From the NCBI RefSeq assembly GCF_008086205.1, contig NZ_VSKK01000002.1, forward strand, positions 62,001 through 126,000: DNA of 64,000 bases, written 5' to 3'. The translations under genes and the position numbers were made by a program. Source of the DNA: Bizionia myxarmorum (GTDB taxonomy: Bacteria; Bacteroidota; Bacteroidia; Flavobacteriales; Flavobacteriaceae). Numbering within the stretch: position 1 is the first letter of the stretch; every line of letters begins with the position of its first letter. Below, one piece after another: positions 44,144-53,053 of this stretch. The notes under the pieces are model-generated. The model ran no database searches, was not told the DNA's origin, and saw only the letters and a list, made by a program, of their open reading frames with translations.

Positions 44144-45157
44144 ATGTATAATTCTAAAATAATCGGTTTAGGCCATTATGTGCCTGACAATGTGGTGACC
44201 AATGACGATCTATCAAAAATGATGGATACCAACGACGCTTGGATTCAAGAACGAACTGGAATAAAGGAACGTCGCTGGGCAATTCATGGAGACGGTGATA
44301 CTACGGCAACAATGGGCGTTAAAGCTGCAAAAATAGCTATTGAACGCGCGGGAATTGATAAAGATGATATCGATTTTATCGTATTTGCAACCTTAAGTCC
44401 TGATATGTATTTTCCGGGTCCTGGTGTTCAAGTGCAGCACGCTTTAGATATTAAAACTGTTGGTGCTTTAGATATTAGAAACCAATGTTCAGGTTTTATT
44501 TACGCACTTTCTGTGGCCGATAATTTTATTAAAACCGGCATGTATAAAAACGTTTTGGTTATTGGTAGCGAATTACATTCCCATGGATTAGATAAAACAA
44601 CGCGTGGTCGTGGTGTTACCGTTATTTTTGGTGATGGTGCTGGTGCAGCTGTTTTAAGTCGTGAAGAAGATAATAGCAAAGGTATTTTATCTACACATTT
44701 ACATTCACAAGGAGAACATGCTGAGGAGTTGGTTTTGGTTGCGCCAGGAATGGGGAACCGTTGGGTGAATGATATTTTAGCTGATAAAAATCCAGAGGAA
44801 GATGAAAGTTATTTCCCGCATATGAATGGTCAGTTTGTTTTCAAAAATGCTGTTGTTCGTTTTAGCGAAGTGATTATGGAAGGTCTGGAAAAAAACAATT
44901 TGGCAGTCGAGGATATTGATATGTTGATTCCGCATCAAGCCAATTTGCGTATTTCACAGTTTATTCAAAAACGTTTTAAATTGAATGACGATCAGGTTTT
45001 TAATAACATTCAGAAATACGGTAATACAACAGCTGCTTCCATTCCAATTGCTTTAACCGAAGCGTGGGAGGAAGGCAAAATTAAAGAAGGTGATACCGTT
45101 GTATTAGCTGCTTTTGGTAGTGGTTTTACTTGGGGAAGTGTTATTATTAAGTGGTAA
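44144..45157 (+). CDS. fabH: 3-oxoacyl-ACP synthase III family protein (KAS III)
   Basis: 337 residues. Catalytic triad: Cys in IRNQCSGFIYAL, His in IPHQANLRI, Asn in KYGNTTAASIP. GDGAGAAVLS and the C-terminal FGSGFTWGSVIIKW are typical. It starts fatty-acid chains or condenses a special starter. Not located in the usual plsX-rpmF cluster, so it may be a second, specialised copy. Divergent from the S9 peptidase. Confidence 0.92.
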   Translation: MYNSKIIGLGHYVPDNVVTNDDLSKMMDTNDAWIQERTGIKERRWAIHGDGDTTATMGVKAAKIAIERAGIDKDDIDFIVFATLSPDMYFPGPGVQVQHALDIKTVGALDIRNQCSGFIYALSVADNFIKTGMYKNVLVIGSELHSHGLDKTTRGRGVTVIFGDGAGAAVLSREEDNSKGILSTHLHSQGEHAEELVLVAPGMGNRWVNDILADKNPEEDESYFPHMNGQFVFKNAVVRFSEVIMEGLEKNNLAVEDIDMLIPHQANLRISQFIQKRFKLNDDQVFNNIQKYGNTTAASIPIALTEAWEEGKIKEGDTVVLAAFGSGFTWGSVIIKW

Positions 45158-45178
45158 ATTCCTGCCTGCGCAGGAAAT
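45157..45178. repeat. REP-like palindrome
   Basis: TTCCTGC / GCAGGAA around CTGC, directly after the FabH-type stop; same family as 41330-41349. Confidence 0.75.
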
Positions 45179-45211
45179 CGAAGATTCAGCGAAACTAATC
45201 TTTAAACAAAT

Positions 45212-45242
45212 AAACCCGAAACAATCATGTTTCGGGTTTTCC
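45212..45242 (+). terminator. Terminator of the FabH-type gene
   Basis: Stem AAACCCGAAACA / TGTTTCGGGTTT with an ATCA loop and a short T-run; 55 bp after the stop. Confidence 0.85.
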
Positions 45243-45297
45243 ATTAATAATATAATCGTCATTCAATATGTAATAAATTCAATCTCAAACTTCCTTA

Positions 45298-45403
45298 ATA
45301 AAAAAACCCGAAACATTGCTGCATCGGGTTTTCTCCTATTAACCAATTTAACTAACACTAAACTATTAACTAGTTTAAATAATTACTTAAAACTTATCAC
45401 TTA
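45298..45403 (-). ncRNA. Candidate small RNA, unit 2 of a tandem pair
   Basis: Minus strand, about 105 nt. It begins after a TATAGACG box (45408-45415 on plus; CGTCTATA on minus) and ends in a terminator (stem AAAACCCGA / TCGGGTTTT, 45303-45311 with 45324-45332) with seven T on the minus strand. It resembles unit 1 in its start, internal AATAGTT/TAGTGTTA segments and GGGTTTT terminator. No ORF of note. Confidence 0.45.
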
Positions 45404-45407
45404 CATA

Positions 45408-45436
45408 TATAGACGAAGAAAAGTATATTTTATTTC
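45408..45436 (-). promoter_or_regulatory. ECF-like promoter of small-RNA unit 2 (weak -35)
   Basis: -10 CGTCTATA at 45408-45415; 16 nt further upstream is GAAAT, a poor match to the GTAAC found in unit 1. Confidence 0.35.
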
Positions 45437-45473
45437 AAACCTTAACACTTTTAACGTTCATTTAACAGAGTAA

Positions 45474-45575
45474 CGCGAAAACCCAAGGCAAATTACCTTG
45501 GGTTTTCTGTATTTAATAGTCAGACATTAACACTAACCATCAACTATTACGCAGACTATTAAATATTTGTTATTA
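45474..45575 (-). ncRNA. Candidate small RNA, unit 1 of a tandem pair
   Basis: Minus strand, about 100 nt, from the ECF-like promoter at 45580-45608 to a hairpin AAAACCCAAGG / CCTTGGGTTTT (45478-45488 with 45496-45506). The U-tract on the minus strand is only four T then CGCG, so termination here is less certain than in unit 2. Confidence 0.45.
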
Positions 45576-45579
45576 TCAA

Positions 45580-45608
45580 TATAGACGAGTACATTTGGGA
45601 AACGTTAC
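45580..45608 (-). promoter_or_regulatory. ECF-sigma-like promoter of small-RNA unit 1
   Basis: On the minus strand GTAAC (45604-45608), 16 nt, CGTCTATA (45580-45587). This layout, -35 GTAAC-like and -10 CGTC, is typical of ECF sigma factors. It diverges from the CoA-binding gene at 45643. Confidence 0.5.
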
Positions 45609-45642
45609 GGTAAATTTCAAGTTTAACGCTAAATTAACAAGG

Positions 45643-46005
45643 ATGAATAAAAAAACATTAGTAATGGGTGCGTCATTAAAAGCCAATCGGTATTCCAATA
45701 TCGCTATTAATAGGCTGGTAAGTCATCAGCACGAAGTTCTTGCTTACGGCTTGCGCGCTGGAAACGTTTCAGGTGTTACAATTGATACGGAATTAAAGCC
45801 ATATTCAGAAATTGACACGGTGACTTTATACCTAAATCCACAGCGCCAAGTGGAATATTACGATTATATCATTTCTTTAAAACCAGAGCGTGTTATTTTT
45901 AATCCAGGAACAGAAAATCCTGAATTTTATAAATTATTAGACGCCGCTAATATTGAAAGTGAAGTGGCTTGCACTTTGGTTTTACTTTCTACGAATCAGT
46001 ATTAA
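45643..46005 (+). CDS. CoA-binding (YccU-like) protein
   Basis: 120 residues from ATG 45643. Rossmann-like start KKTLVMGASLKANRYSNIAINRL, then TLYLNPQRQVEYYDYIISLKPERVIFNPGTENPEF, the CoA_binding_2 pattern. It lacks the N-terminal extension of longer members. The role is unknown. The last 24 bp overlap the 3' end of the convergent symporter gene, which could give antisense pairing of the two mRNA ends. Confidence 0.87.
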   Translation: MNKKTLVMGASLKANRYSNIAINRLVSHQHEVLAYGLRAGNVSGVTIDTELKPYSEIDTVTLYLNPQRQVEYYDYIISLKPERVIFNPGTENPEFYKLLDAANIESEVACTLVLLSTNQY

Positions 46006-47424
46006 TCCTAAAAAGGTTAATAAGCCGTTTACAATTAAAATTTCGAAACCAATCTTATAGCCGTTGAATAATTCGGCAGAATATTCATTAATGATATAAG
46101 AAAGTATGGGAGCGATAATGGCAACAATCCACACATATTTGTCTTTCAGTTGGGCTTTAGTTAAAATTCCGAAAGCGAATAATCCTAATAAAGGTCCATA
46201 GGTATATCCAGCGGCTTTAAACAATTCCCAAATAACCGATACATCTTTAAATAAGGTATCAAAAACAATAATAACAGCCACTAAAACGCCACTTACCAAT
46301 ATGTGAACGCGTTTCCTGATTTTTTTACGCTGTGCTTCTGGCTTGTTTTCAATTTCTATAATATCAATACAAACTGAAGTGGTTAAGGCCGTCAACGCCG
46401 AATCGGCACTAGAATAGGCCGCAGCAATTAATCCAAGAATAAAAAATGCGGAGGTTAAAATCCCAATTTCAGGAAGCATGGCAATGGTTGGAAATAAATC
46501 ATCTTTATCTGCCGTGATACCATGTTGCTGGGCGTATTGCGTCAACATTAAGCCTAAAGCTAAAAATAGAATATTCACAAAAATCAAGACGATACTAAAA
46601 ACAACCATGTTTTTCTGTGCATCTTTTAAATTTCTGCAGGTTAGGTTTTTCTGCATCATATCCTGATCCAAACCTGTCATAGTAATGGTAATAAACATGC
46701 CGGCTAAAAAGCTTTTTATGAAGAATTGCGCATCATTAGAATCATCAAAAAAGAAAACCTTACTCATGGCATTATCTTTCACGTTGTGATAAACTTCTGA
46801 AACACCATTTAAATCCAAAGCAGATGCTAAAAAGGAAATAGTAACCACTACAGAAACCAACATAAAAAGTGTCTGTAACGTATCCGTGAAAATAATCGTT
46901 TTCATGCCACCTTTAAACGTGTACAACCAAATGAGTGCAATAGTAAGTACAACAGTTACCGGAAAAGGCATTCCTAAATTATCAAACACTAATAACTGTA
47001 ATACTTTAGCAACTAGAAATAATCTAAAAGCGGCACCAACGGTTCTTGAAATTAAAAAAGCAACCGAACCCGTTTTGTAACTCGTATTTCCAAATCGTTC
47101 CCGTAAATACGTGTAGATGGATGTTAAATTCATCTTATAATACATGGGCAGGAGCACATAAGCAATTACGAGATACCCAAAAAAGTAACCAAAAACCACT
47201 TGTAAGTAGCCAAATTGTTTGGTTTCCACAGCGCCGGGAACGGAGATAAAGGTAACACCTGATAAGGAAGCGCCAATCATTCCAAAAGCCACCAAATACC
47301 AAGGCGCTGATTTGTTAGCTTTAAAAAAAGCATCATTGGAATCCTCTTGTCCTGTAAAATAGGAGATCAGAATTAATACAACAAAATAGGCGGCAATTAA
47401 TAAGATAATTTGCGTTGGGCTCAT
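45982..47424 (-). CDS. Sodium:solute symporter (SSS family)
   Basis: 480 residues, about 13 membrane helices. SSS landmarks: GASLSGVTFISVPGAV in TM2, the long TFKGGMKTIIFTDTLQTLFMLV region, and AAAYSSADSALTALTTSVCIDI with the TM8 Ser residues that bind sodium. The substrate cannot be told from sequence; sialic acid or other organic solutes are common in this branch. Convergent overlap with the CoA-binding gene. Confidence 0.92.
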   Translation of the reverse strand: MSPTQIILLIAAYFVVLILISYFTGQEDSNDAFFKANKSAPWYLVAFGMIGASLSGVTFISVPGAVETKQFGYLQVVFGYFFGYLVIAYVLLPMYYKMNLTSIYTYLRERFGNTSYKTGSVAFLISRTVGAAFRLFLVAKVLQLLVFDNLGMPFPVTVVLTIALIWLYTFKGGMKTIIFTDTLQTLFMLVSVVVTISFLASALDLNGVSEVYHNVKDNAMSKVFFFDDSNDAQFFIKSFLAGMFITITMTGLDQDMMQKNLTCRNLKDAQKNMVVFSIVLIFVNILFLALGLMLTQYAQQHGITADKDDLFPTIAMLPEIGILTSAFFILGLIAAAYSSADSALTALTTSVCIDIIEIENKPEAQRKKIRKRVHILVSGVLVAVIIVFDTLFKDVSVIWELFKAAGYTYGPLLGLFAFGILTKAQLKDKYVWIVAIIAPILSYIINEYSAELFNGYKIGFEILIVNGLLTFLGLILIRRK

Positions 47425-47503
47425 AAGGGTTTTAAATGTGCAGCAAAATACAAATTACCATTGTATATGCAATTCTTAAATGTAAAATCGTAAATTCGCC
47501 GCT

Positions 47504-48121
47504 ATGGAATTTTCATCGAAACTTTTAGAGAAAGCCGTTAACGAAATGTCGCAATTACCAGGAATTGGTAAACGTACGGCCTTGCGTTTGGTATTGCATT
47601 TGCTGAATCAACCTGAAAATCAAACCTTTCAGTTGGTGGATGCATTAAAAACGATGCGTTCAGATATTAAATTTTGTAAAAGTTGTCATAATATTAGTGA
47701 TGTTGATATTTGCGAAATCTGCGCGAATCCCAATCGGATTAGCGAAGTTATTTGCGTCGTTGAAGATATTCGCGATGTTATGGCTATTGAAAACACCAGT
47801 TCTTTTAAAGGATTATATCATGTTTTGGGTGGTAAAATTTCACCTATGGATGGCATCGGTCCACAGGATTTGAATATTCAGACCTTGGTTGAAAAAGTAA
47901 AAAAAGGAGATGTGAAAGAACTTATTTTTGCATTAGGGTCCACTATGGAAGGGGATACCACCAACTTTTATATTTACCGACAAATTCAAGAATATCATGT
48001 GATGACATCTACTATCGCCAGAGGTATTTCGGTAGGAAATGAATTAGAATATACAGATGAAATTACCCTGGGAAGAAGTATTATTAACCGAATTCCTTTT
48101 GAAGCATCCCTAAAATCGTAA
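47504..48121 (+). CDS. recR: Recombination protein RecR
   Basis: 205 residues. N-terminal helix-hairpin-helix ([17 protein letters not shown]), the four-Cys zinc finger [16 protein letters not shown], then a Toprim domain with [12 protein letters not shown] and [16 protein letters not shown]. RecR loads RecA with RecO/RecF at gaps. It precedes the glycosyltransferase by 4 bp. Confidence 0.97.
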   Translation: MEFSSKLLEKAVNEMSQLPGIGKRTALRLVLHLLNQPENQTFQLVDALKTMRSDIKFCKSCHNISDVDICEICANPNRISEVICVVEDIRDVMAIENTSSFKGLYHVLGGKISPMDGIGPQDLNIQTLVEKVKKGDVKELIFALGSTMEGDTTNFYIYRQIQEYHVMTSTIARGISVGNELEYTDEITLGRSIINRIPFEASLKS

Positions 48122-48125
48122 GTAT

Positions 48126-49232
48126 TTGAAGTTATCTGTCATTATATTAAATTATAACGTTCGTTATTTTTTAGAACTCTGTTTAAAAAGCGTTGAAAAA
48201 TCGCTTGTTGGTTTATATGCCGAAATTATTGTGGTTGATAATCAGTCGGCCGACGCTAGTTGTGACATGGTTAAGGAGTCATTCCCAAATGTGATATTAA
48301 TTGAAAACCCATCAAACGCTGGTTTTTCAAAAGGAAATAATTTAGGCGTTAAAATAGCACAAGGTGAATATTTATGTATTCTAAATCCAGATACCATTGT
48401 TGCTGAAGATACCTTTAAAATCCTTTTAGATTTTGCAGATAAACAAGACAAATTAGGTATTGTTGGTTGTAGATTGATGGATGGTACTGGTAAATTTCTT
48501 CCGGAAAGTAAGCGCAATGTTCCAAAACCAGCAGTAGCACTTAAAAAGTTATTAGGGAATCCAGATTCTTATTATGCCAATCAAATTGGTGAATATGAAA
48601 TTGGTGAAGCACCTATTTTTGTTGGCGCCTTTATGTTGCTTAAAAAAGCCGTTTATGATGCCGTTGGTGGTTTTGATGAAGACTATTTTATGTATGGTGA
48701 AGATATTGATTTGTCTTACAAAGTTTTAAAAGCTGGATACACCAATTATTATAATGGATCCACAACAATTGTTCATTATAAAGGTGAAAGCACACTGAAA
48801 GACGCCAATTACGCCAAGCGATTTTATGGGGCGATGCAAATTTTTTATAAAAAACATTTCAGAAGTAATATTATATTTAATGGTATTGTTTGGCTAGGAA
48901 TTCGCGGCGCTTATATGATGCGCTCTGAACCAGAGGTGGTTTCAAATAAACATCAATCTTACGTTTTTTATACACAAGAAACGTCTCATATTTTAGAAAC
49001 GCTTGTAGATAAACCTATCACATTGCGAAGCAAAGTAGAGGCTGTTGATCCGTTTACAGAGGTTATCTTTGATGCCAACAGTTTAAGTTATAAAGCAATT
49101 TTTCAATATATTACCGTATTAAAAGGGAGTGAGGGTATTTCGTTTAAAATTCTTCCCAACGGTTCAAACTTTATTATTGGAAGTAATTGTTCCAAAAATC
49201 GAGGTGAAATACAAGTATTAACAAAGATTTAA
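48126..49232 (+). CDS. Glycosyltransferase family 2 protein
   Basis: 368 residues. The start is TTG 48126: the family N-terminus MKLSVIILNYNVRYFLELCL begins exactly there and no ATG exists upstream in frame. GT-A fold motifs: VVDNQSAD, LNPDT (DxD-equivalent) and FMYGEDIDLSYK. It adds a sugar to a surface glycan or rhamnan-type polymer. The start is 4 bp after recR, so translation is probably coupled. The C-terminal 120 residues are outside the core and probably membrane-proximal. Confidence 0.92.
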   Translation: MKLSVIILNYNVRYFLELCLKSVEKSLVGLYAEIIVVDNQSADASCDMVKESFPNVILIENPSNAGFSKGNNLGVKIAQGEYLCILNPDTIVAEDTFKILLDFADKQDKLGIVGCRLMDGTGKFLPESKRNVPKPAVALKKLLGNPDSYYANQIGEYEIGEAPIFVGAFMLLKKAVYDAVGGFDEDYFMYGEDIDLSYKVLKAGYTNYYNGSTTIVHYKGESTLKDANYAKRFYGAMQIFYKKHFRSNIIFNGIVWLGIRGAYMMRSEPEVVSNKHQSYVFYTQETSHILETLVDKPITLRSKVEAVDPFTEVIFDANSLSYKAIFQYITVLKGSEGISFKILPNGSNFIIGSNCSKNRGEIQVLTKI

Positions 49233-49267
49233 TTAATAAAACTGCAATGAAATTGATGATTTTTCAT

Positions 49268-49275
49268 TAATTTTG
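49268..49275 (+). promoter_or_regulatory. -7 box of the E2 gene
   Basis: TAATTTTG matches TAnnTTTG, 37 bp before the start; the nearest TTG upstream is too close (12 nt) to be a standard -33. Confidence 0.4.
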
Positions 49276-49312
49276 CAGTCGAAATTTAAAAACATAGAGT
49301 TTAGTTACAGAT

Positions 49313-50614
49313 ATGGCAAAATTTGAATTAAAACTCCCGAAAATGGGAGAAAGTGTAGCAGAAGCAACCATTACATCTTGGTTAAAAGAAGTAGGTGATA
49401 CGATTGAAGCGGACGAAGCAGTTCTTGAAATTGCAACGGATAAAGTGGATAGTGAAGTGCCTAGTGAAGTAGATGGTGTATTAGTTGAGGTGTTATTTAA
49501 CGTGGACGATGTGGTTCAAGTTGGACAAACAATTGCTATTATAGAAATAGCTGGCGATTCAGCATCTGCGCCAACAACAGCACCTGCAAAAGAATCGGCT
49601 GCAGTAGCAGAGGTTTCTAAAACAGTAACGGCGGCTCAAGAAGCGGCAGCGCCTGTAGAATCATCAGACGATCGTTTTTATTCACCATTGGTGAAAAACA
49701 TCGCTGCTAAAGAAGGCATTGATCAAAGTGAATTGGATGCTATTTCAGGAACCGGTAAAGACGGTCGTGTAACTAAAAACGATATTCTTGCTCATATAGA
49801 AAATCGTGCTTCAGCTCCAAAAGTGATGTTTACAGAACAGCCTAAACAACAAGAAGCGCCAAAACAAGCAGAGAAACCAAAAGCAGCTCCAATAGTCGCT
49901 TCGGGTGATGATGAAATAATTGAAATGACCAGAATGGGCAAATTAATTGCACATCACATGGTAGAATCGGTACAGAAATCAGCTCACGTTCAAAGTTTTA
50001 TTGAAGCTGATGTAACGAAAATATGGAATTGGCGTAAAAAAGTAAAAGATGGTTTCATGAAACGTGAAGGTGAAAATTTAACCTTTACACCCATTTTTAT
50101 GGAAGCTATCGCTAAAGCGTTACGTGATTTCCCAATGATGAATATTTCCTTACAAGGTGATACCATCATTAAAAAGAAACATATCAATTTAGGAATGGCA
50201 GCCTCTTTAGGTAATGGCGATTTAATTGTTCCTGTTATTAAAGATGCGGATCAGCTTAATTTAATTGGGATGACTAAAAAGGTAAATGATTTAGCTAACA
50301 GAGCTAGATTGAACCAATTGAAGCCAGATGATATTCAAGGAGGAACGTATACGGTTACAAACGTTGGAACTTTTGGTAGTATCATGGGAACTCCAATTAT
50401 TAATCAGCCGCAAGTGGGTATTTTAGCATTAGGTGCTATTAGAAAAGTTCCTGCTGTAATAGAAACGCCAGAAGGTGATTTTATAGGTATCCGTTATAAA
50501 ATGTTCTTATCGCATTCTTATGACCACCGTGTTGTAAATGGTGCTTTAGGAGGCCAATTTGTAAAAGCAGTAAAAGATTATTTAGAAGCTTGGGACTCTA
50601 ATCGCGAGATTTAA
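49313..50614 (+). CDS. 2-oxo acid dehydrogenase dihydrolipoyl acyltransferase (E2)
   Basis: 433 residues. Lipoyl domain at residues 1-78 with the lipoyl-Lys in EIATDKVDSEV; an Ala/Pro linker; a peripheral-subunit-binding domain near 122-160 (SPLVKNIAAKEGIDQSELDAI); a catalytic domain from about 200 ending with HSYDHRVVNGALGG (His). It is either the branched-chain or 2-oxoglutarate complex E2. It stands alone, without E1 or E3 next to it. Confidence 0.93.
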   Translation: MAKFELKLPKMGESVAEATITSWLKEVGDTIEADEAVLEIATDKVDSEVPSEVDGVLVEVLFNVDDVVQVGQTIAIIEIAGDSASAPTTAPAKESAAVAEVSKTVTAAQEAAAPVESSDDRFYSPLVKNIAAKEGIDQSELDAISGTGKDGRVTKNDILAHIENRASAPKVMFTEQPKQQEAPKQAEKPKAAPIVASGDDEIIEMTRMGKLIAHHMVESVQKSAHVQSFIEADVTKIWNWRKKVKDGFMKREGENLTFTPIFMEAIAKALRDFPMMNISLQGDTIIKKKHINLGMAASLGNGDLIVPVIKDADQLNLIGMTKKVNDLANRARLNQLKPDDIQGGTYTVTNVGTFGSIMGTPIINQPQVGILALGAIRKVPAVIETPEGDFIGIRYKMFLSHSYDHRVVNGALGGQFVKAVKDYLEAWDSNREI

Positions 50615-50627
50615 CAAATCCCTTTGC

Positions 50628-50651
50628 ATTCCGACAGCTATCGGGAGGAAT
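50628..50651. repeat. REP-like palindrome
   Basis: ATTCCGACAGCTATCGGGAG then GAAT: outer ATTCC / GGAAT and inner CCGA / TCGG arms. A second family of extragenic palindrome, distinct from 41330 and 45157. Confidence 0.65.
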
Positions 50652-50665
50652 CTCAATTATACATA

Positions 50666-50699
50666 AAAAGCACAATCGGAAGATTGTGCTTTTTTTTTG
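50666..50699 (+). terminator. Terminator of the E2 gene
   Basis: Stem AAGCACAATC / GATTGTGCTT with a GGAA loop and eight to nine T. Confidence 0.92.
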
Positions 50700-50723
50700 T
50701 CTTTGTTATTTTGAAATATGTCG

Positions 50724-51383
50724 TTAAGAAATTTCTTTTTGCAGTATCGGCCTAAACTTCATTTTACGTTTCCAATATAAAATATAGAAGGTTCCTATTA
50801 AAGTGGGTGCTAACCAAGCAAAAAAACTTTTACTGCCAGCGCCTGCAATTAAGAAAGCAGTAATAGATGCTATTAAAGCGCCATTCATTTTCCCTAAATG
50901 TGTTATAAGCCAAGCATTTTTAGTTATTCTTGGATTTTTGTAAAATCTGAAATCATTTATGGTTAATAGCATACCAAAACCACCAAAGAATAAATACAGA
51001 ATACTAAAATTATTGCCATTAGTGGCATCGTAGATACCAACAACAATCATAATAATTGTAAAGATCATCATTAGGGTAGATATGGTAAAATCGGTCCAAT
51101 CAGCTTCTATTTTCTTTTTAAATGTTAAAGCACTATTTCCGGCTAAAACCAAGTAAATGGTAAATAAGCCGATTAAAAATAGAAATAAATTCTCGTGATT
51201 AGGCAAACTAGAAATGGGAATTGAAATTAAAGAACTACCAATCATTCCTATCGAGAATAATTTGCCCAATTGTTAAAGTAGTTTACTTCCTTTTGTTACA
51301 ATGGCGCTTCCAATTCCTGTTATTAAACCGATTCCGCCTAAAAAAGCATGTACGTAAATGGCAATTTTAATATAGTATTCCAT
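50724..51383 (-). pseudogene. Membrane protein gene with an internal stop (DUF2306-like)
   Basis: One frame codes for MEYYIKIAIYVHAFLGGIGL...KGSKLL, then TAA (51273-51275), then QLGKLFSIGMIGSS and a further 180 residues with about five membrane helices (NLFLFLIGLFTIYLVLAG, TISTLMMIFTIIMIVVGIY). The two parts join without a gap, as one protein of about 219 residues. The downstream part could only start at TTG 51269, so the gene is probably inactivated by a single nonsense mutation or carries a sequencing error. Confidence 0.75.
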
Positions 51384-51599
51384 GATTTTATAGTGATTTT
51401 ATAAGACGAAAGTCGAATAAAAGTTTAGGTTATGGAATTTTATAAGTGTCAATTGTTTTATTTTGAGGATGAATTGTTGATTAAAAGAACTTGTGTACAT
51501 TTTTAAAATTTCAAAAGAAATACTTTTAGTCCATTGCAATCTTTTACTGCTTTCCGTTTAATTGTAATTATCTTTTTATCTTTGTACAAAATAAAAATC

Positions 51600-52373
51600 A
51601 TGAAACTTAATCTTACAAAACCCATTTGTTTTTTCGATTTGGAGACAACAGGAATCAGCATCACAGCAGATAGAATTGTGGAAATTGCCATTCTTAAAGT
51701 GCATCCAAATGGGAAAGAAGAATCAACACGTTGGTTGGTTAATCCGGAAATGCCTATCCCGAAAGAGGTAACGGCCATTCATGGGATAACGGATGCGGAT
51801 GTGGCAGATGCGCCAATTTTTAAGGAATTGGCTAAAGAGATTCATGCTATTATAAAAGATTCTGATTTAGGAGGTTTTAATTCCAACCGATTTGATATTC
51901 CGCTTCTTGCTGAAGAAATGTTACGTGCTGATATCGATTTTGATATGAAAAATCGGGTTTCTGTTGATGTGCAAACTATTTTTCATAAAATGGAACAACG
52001 TACTTTGGGTGCTGCCTATAAATTTTATTGTAATGAAACTTTAGAAGGTGCGCATACAGCTGAAGCGGATACCAAGGCAACTTACCAGGTGCTAAAAGCA
52101 CAAATAGCTAAATATGACGAGTTGGAAAATGATACGAAGTTTTTAGCGGAATTCAGCTCGCGTAAAAAATTCGCGGATTTTGCTGGCTTTATTTCTTATA
52201 ATAAACAGAATGAAGAATGCTTTGCTTTTGGAAAACATAAAGGTGAATTAGTAACCGATGTTCTAGATAGCGAACCCGGTTATTTTGGCTGGTTATTAAA
52301 TGCCGATTTCCCGTTGTATACCAAAAAAGTGCTGACAGCTATTAAGTTAAGGGCTTTTAATAATAAAATTTAA
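51600..52373 (+). CDS. 3'-5' exonuclease (DnaQ/epsilon type, DEDD)
   Basis: 257 residues from ATG 51600; an upstream TTG-started frame adds a non-family stretch. Exo I FFDLETTG, Exo II GGFNSNRFDIPLL, Exo III AHTAEADTKAT with His, typical DEDDh. The extra C-terminal part (FAFGKHKGELVTDVL...PGYFGWLLNADFP) matches the family's DUF3820-like tail. DNA proofreading or repair. Confidence 0.93.
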   Translation: MKLNLTKPICFFDLETTGISITADRIVEIAILKVHPNGKEESTRWLVNPEMPIPKEVTAIHGITDADVADAPIFKELAKEIHAIIKDSDLGGFNSNRFDIPLLAEEMLRADIDFDMKNRVSVDVQTIFHKMEQRTLGAAYKFYCNETLEGAHTAEADTKATYQVLKAQIAKYDELENDTKFLAEFSSRKKFADFAGFISYNKQNEECFAFGKHKGELVTDVLDSEPGYFGWLLNADFPLYTKKVLTAIKLRAFNNKI

Positions 52374-52441
52374 ATAGTTTTCAGTCGCAGTCGCAGTCGC
52401 AGGAAACAACTTAACAGCTCAACAACAAAATACCTACGCTA

Positions 52442-53053
52442 ATGAAACTCATTTGTATCGGTCGAAATTATACAGACCACATTAAAGAGTTGGAAAATGA
52501 AAGACCAACCGATCCTGTCGTGTTTCTAAAACCAGACACGGCTATTTTATTAAAAAAACAGCCGTTTTTTATTCCTGATTTCTCAAATGATGTGCATCAT
52601 GAAGTTGAGGTTTTGGTGAAAATTAATAAAGTTGGCAAGCATATCGATCAGAAATTTGCTCATAAATATTATGACGAAATTGGGTTGGGAATTGATTTTA
52701 CAGCGCGCGATTTACAGACCAAATTAAAAGAAAAGGGCTTGCCTTGGGAGAAAGCCAAAGCTTTTGATGGCGCTGCGGTTATAGGTCGTTGGTTACCGAA
52801 AACGCAATTTGAAAATCTCGATAACGTAAACTTTTCTTTAAAAAAGAACGATTATTTGGTTCAAAATGGAAATACTAGTCACATGCTCTGGAAAATTGAT
52901 GCGTTAATAGAATATATCTCAAAATATTTTACTTTAAAGATTGGAGATGTTATATTTACGGGAACTCCTGCTGGAGTAGGAAGAGTAGAACCAAATGATC
53001 AACTAACAGGATTTATAGAAAACCAACAATTATTTTCAATAACAGTAAAATAA
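52442..53053 (+). CDS. Fumarylacetoacetate hydrolase family protein
   Basis: 203 residues. FAH signature elements: ICIGRNYTDHIKEL, PVVFLKPDTAIL, HHEVEVLVKINK (metal Glu residues), GLGIDFTARDLQ and FTGTPAGVGRV. Members hydrolyse acylpyruvates or decarboxylate oxaloacetate. It shares the transcript with the HPt gene (adjacent, no gap). A (CAGTCG)3 microrepeat lies just upstream at about 52385-52402. Confidence 0.92.
   Translation: MKLICIGRNYTDHIKELENERPTDPVVFLKPDTAILLKKQPFFIPDFSNDVHHEVEVLVKINKVGKHIDQKFAHKYYDEIGLGIDFTARDLQTKLKEKGLPWEKAKAFDGAAVIGRWLPKTQFENLDNVNFSLKKNDYLVQNGNTSHMLWKIDALIEYISKYFTLKIGDVIFTGTPAGVGRVEPNDQLTGFIENQQLFSITVK

Noticed and set aside
45114-45473. 119-codon plus-strand ORF after the FabH-type gene
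   Set aside because: It starts inside fabH in another frame and crosses a REP palindrome and two terminators.
51273-51275. Selenocysteine or other recoding at the internal stop
   Set aside because: The codon is TAA, which is not used for selenocysteine, and no SECIS-like hairpin is evident.
52385-52402. Phase-variable simple repeat in front of the FAH gene
   Set aside because: Only three to four units of 6 bp (CAGTCG), outside the coding region and not overlapping a promoter box.
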